Source of the DNA: NC2004 sp050874905
GTDB lineage: Bacteria; Bacillota; Clostridia; Lachnospirales; Lachnospiraceae
Direction: 5' to 3'
Assembly (NCBI GenBank): GCA_050874905.1
Contig: JBNMLP010000014.1
Span: 15,970 to 79,969, forward strand
DNA: 64,000 nt
Shown here in pieces: positions 61,882 through 64,000 of the stretch (within the stretch, counting starts at the first letter, position 1; each line of letters opens with the position of its first letter). Below the pieces are notes generated by a model. The model was not told the DNA's origin, did not search any database, and saw only the letters and a list, made by a program, of their open reading frames with translations. A program made the translations under genes and the position numbers.

Positions 61882-63546
61882 ATGTTGAAAAAGAGGAAAA
61901 AATGTAAACGAATTACGGCATTTTTGCTTGTGGTCATGTTGGTTTTGCAGTTGTCACCAACAATTTCAAGGGCAGAACAGCGAAATTATACGCTTTCGCA
62001 GGGTGACAAGCAAAGTGCTGAGATCTATGTAAAGGATTCCGGTGTGATCAATGTCAATTACATTCCGTCAACGACGGAAGCGACGACAACGGAAGTTACA
62101 ACAACCGAAGTGACGACTACAGAACCGGACATCACGACGGAAGATACGACAGAGGATATTACCACGGAGGAGTCTTCGTCAGAGGAGGCAACGAGCGAGG
62201 AAGCAACCAGTGAAACGTCAGAAAACGAAACGTGGTTTGATAGCTATCATACCGGCAGCACAGTGGGCAGGATGAAAACACAGAGTTATCGTTACTGGTG
62301 GTATGAGGATTATAATTACGGCTATTTCGAGCCGACTGCTACGACTTCCGATGACAATGTGATCACTTCTTATACCTATAAAGCGGTAGATGGAGATGGC
62401 AGCTATTATAATAGTAATGCTACCGTAACGGACAAGCTGGCGATCAATGCGGATGGTACATTTACGGCACTGCAGCCGGGTACGGTTACTGTGTATGTAG
62501 ATGGAAAAAATGCAACCGGTGTGCTGCTGTTTCATGCCCGCATTACATTTACGATCAAGTATGATATGTCGAAGGTATCTTTCTCCAAGACGAAATTTAC
62601 CGGATATATGTTGCAGGAGTATGCATATACGAACCAGATCAGCTATGGAAATGCAGAGCTTTCTGTTCCGATCAGTAGCATATATACGTTAAATTCTGAC
62701 GATGAAAATGTGAGCTTAAGTGTAAAGGCAAGTAAGGGAAGTGTCAGTGTATCAGATTATTCGATTGAGAATAATATACTTCATATGCAGCTTTCCAGCA
62801 GAAAGAATGTGACGACTAATGTAAAAGTTACGATCTGTGATAAGACGTATACCCTGCAGGTGACATTGAAGCAGGTTAGTTTATCGGATTCTGGTGTATT
62901 TGTTGTAAAAGGTAAGTCGAAGAAATTAAAGGTCAAGGGATACTCTGGAAAGATCACCTGGAAATCGTCTGATCCGAGTGTGGCATCGGTGTCTTCTAAG
63001 GGTGTTGTAAAAGCGAAAAAAGCAGGAAATACTCTGATCACTGCAAAGGTAAAGGGGCAGAAAATGGGCTGCGTCGTCAGCGTCAATACCGCCAAGATCA
63101 AAAAAGTGGTGACACGGGCAAGATATATCGGAACACATTGGACATACAGTCAGGCAAAGCGGACACAGAGTGGCTATTATGACTGTAGTGCATTAGTATG
63201 GAAGGCATACAAATACGGTGCAAATTATACCTTTGGTTCCGCAGGATATCCTGGTACAACAGTAACAGAGTCCAGCTATCTGATCCAAAAAAAGCGGATG
63301 ATCAAAGGTGGCTATAGTGAAAAGAAGATCCAGAAGCTCATGGTACGTCCGGGCGATTGTGTATTCAAGACGACCGGAAAGCGTACTCCTGCCAACACCT
63401 ATCATGTGGAAATGATCACAGGACTTCGTTGTGTCGGATTTAGTGACGGAACACCGCTTATTGTGGCACAATGGGCAGCAAGAGGAGAATACTACGGGGC
63501 GGAGGAAGGCTCAATGATGGGTCGTCCGACAGGCAGCCTGAAATAA
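61882..63546 (+). CDS. Secreted NlpC/P60 protein with Thr/Glu stalk and Ig-like domain
   Basis: The 554-residue protein has a signal peptide (hydrophobic core about residues 12-28, cut near SRAEQ) and a Thr/Glu/Ser-rich stalk (about 60-115). Two Ig-like regions follow; the second (about 340-400) is a Big_2 module with WKSSDPSVASVSSKG. A C-terminal NlpC/P60-like domain ends the protein, with Cys ~434 in YYDCSALVWKAY, His ~508 in TYHVEMITGL, and a downstream AQWAAR. It probably cleaves stem peptides in the cell wall. ATG 61882 is set by AAGGAGAG; the frame before it crosses the promoter. The stalk resembles that of the surface protein at 694-1707. Confidence 0.85.
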   Translation: MLKKRKKCKRITAFLLVVMLVLQLSPTISRAEQRNYTLSQGDKQSAEIYVKDSGVINVNYIPSTTEATTTEVTTTEVTTTEPDITTEDTTEDITTEESSSEEATSEEATSETSENETWFDSYHTGSTVGRMKTQSYRYWWYEDYNYGYFEPTATTSDDNVITSYTYKAVDGDGSYYNSNATVTDKLAINADGTFTALQPGTVTVYVDGKNATGVLLFHARITFTIKYDMSKVSFSKTKFTGYMLQEYAYTNQISYGNAELSVPISSIYTLNSDDENVSLSVKASKGSVSVSDYSIENNILHMQLSSRKNVTTNVKVTICDKTYTLQVTLKQVSLSDSGVFVVKGKSKKLKVKGYSGKITWKSSDPSVASVSSKGVVKAKKAGNTLITAKVKGQKMGCVVSVNTAKIKKVVTRARYIGTHWTYSQAKRTQSGYYDCSALVWKAYKYGANYTFGSAGYPGTTVTESSYLIQKKRMIKGGYSEKKIQKLMVRPGDCVFKTTGKRTPANTYHVEMITGLRCVGFSDGTPLIVAQWAARGEYYGAEEGSMMGRPTGSLK

Positions 63547-63559
63547 GGAGCATTGGGGC

Positions 63560-63775
63560 ATGAATGCAAAGAATAAGGGAATAGGTCGATTGATCGTAAA
63601 GCTGATCATCGGAACTATGGCAACCGTGCTGATCGTTGTGGTAGTTTTGATGGCTTTGATCTTAAGTAAATCACAGCAGACATTAAAACATGAAGTTATG
63701 AATCTGGTGTCAGCAACGAATTCCCAATTGAAACTGAATATTAACCGCCGATTGTATAATGAAGTTGGACACTAA
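63560..63775 (+). pseudogene. N-terminal fragment of a membrane receptor, cut by an IS element
   Basis: The 71-codon frame encodes a basic N-terminus and a strong transmembrane helix (about residues 11-35), then the start of a helical periplasmic domain (SQQTLKHEVMNLVSATNSQLKLNINRRL). This is typical of methyl-accepting chemotaxis proteins or sensor kinases. It ends abruptly where the IS30-like sequence begins, near 63766. It sits 13 bases after the NlpC/P60 gene and has GGAG before the ATG. The remainder may lie beyond the element, outside the window. Confidence 0.6.
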
Positions 63776-64000
63776 CTAAATAAAATAGCTCATGAAGCAT
63801 TTCTTTGATAGAATGTTAGTTGACTAGAAAAACACAATCAAAGGAGCATGCCCATGAGCCAATTACATTCTACCACAACTTCTCATAAAAAGGGAAAACA
63901 TCTTTCATTTGAGGAGCGTGTTATTATTCAACTTCGTATTAAAGATAACTATTCCATTCGTGCGATTGCAAGAGAAATCGGCTGTTCACCTACAACGGTA
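63766..64000 (+). mobile_element. IS30 family insertion sequence (left part)
   Basis: The left end lies within a receptor-like gene; the exact boundary is uncertain. The sequence contains short inverted elements (CACTAACT near 63768 and GTTAGTTG near 63814) and then a transposase start. The right end is outside the window. Confidence 0.65.
63854..64000 (+). CDS. IS30 family transposase, N-terminus (partial)
   Basis: Forty-nine codons are visible, starting from ATG 63854 behind AAAGGAG. The protein reads HLSFEERVIIQLRIKDNYSIRAIAREIGCSPTTV, an IS30-type helix-turn-helix for binding the inverted repeats. The catalytic DDE domain is beyond the window. Confidence 0.88.
   Translation, partial: MSQLHSTTTSHKKGKHLSFEERVIIQLRIKDNYSIRAIAREIGCSPTTV

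Overview
The window looks like chromosomal DNA of a butyrate-producing Lachnospiraceae (Clostridia). The evidence is a full thl-crt-hbd-bcd-etfB-etfA cluster with a butyrate kinase gene beside it, a Firmicutes-type T-box in front of pheST, MurT/GatD, a PPi-type phosphofructokinase, purine-rich Shine-Dalgarno sites, and TTG/GTG starts among ATG starts. Butyrate kinase rather than a CoA-transferase in view fits Coprococcus-like species, but the genus is an inference.

Layout. 1-6.2 kb: the end of thrC, a two-gene operon of secreted Ig-like surface proteins, a PPi-dependent phosphofructokinase on the minus strand, and a 6S RNA gene with promoter and terminator. 6.2-14.7 kb: a SpoIID/LytB protein, a convergent YihY/BrkB membrane protein, the phenylalanine T-box with pheS-pheT (pheT carries an in-frame TAG at codon 7), and a MATE exporter. 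14.7-34 kb: the translation and RNA operon rimP-nusA-rnpM-ylxQ-infB-rbfA-nrnA. It is interrupted by a nitrogen block (glnB-amt on the minus strand and, divergently, a PurF paralogue that lacks the N-terminal cysteine) and by a split degenerate-GGDEF/EAL pair. It then resumes with truB-ribF-truA-rpsO, a patatin-like lipase, aroD and pnp. 34-41.7 kb: the butyrate operon, then butyrate kinase in convergent orientation. 41.8-48.6 kb: gatD/murT on the minus strand, then an ABC-F ATPase coupled to a methyltransferase-like gene, then a membrane diguanylate cyclase. 48.6-52.8 kb: the fructose operon fruR-fruK-fruA, then HPr. 52.8-59.3 kb: glutamate synthase gltB-gltD. 59.3-64 kb: purine permease and YitT on the minus strand, then a secreted NlpC/P60 protein, and a chemotaxis-receptor-like gene cut short by an IS30-family element that runs off the window.

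How the parts fit. Fructose enters through FruA, is phosphorylated by FruK, and feeds glycolysis with PPi-PFK. Acetyl-CoA is then condensed and reduced to butyryl-CoA by the thl-etfA cluster, and Buk can make ATP from butyryl phosphate; the phosphotransbutyrylase that would link them is not in the window. Nitrogen capture is represented by Amt, PII and GltBD. Cyclic di-GMP turnover is represented by one intact cyclase and one EAL phosphodiesterase.

Much regulation is written in RNA structure: 6S RNA, a T-box, a hairpin before rimP, a structured rpsO leader, a structured pnp leader, a promoter-proximal terminator before amt, and intercistronic hairpins in the butyrate operon. No CRISPR array, tRNA, rRNA, prophage or obvious new defence system was seen. 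The most unusual observations are the pheT nonsense codon and the cysteine-less PurF paralogue next to the ammonium transporter.
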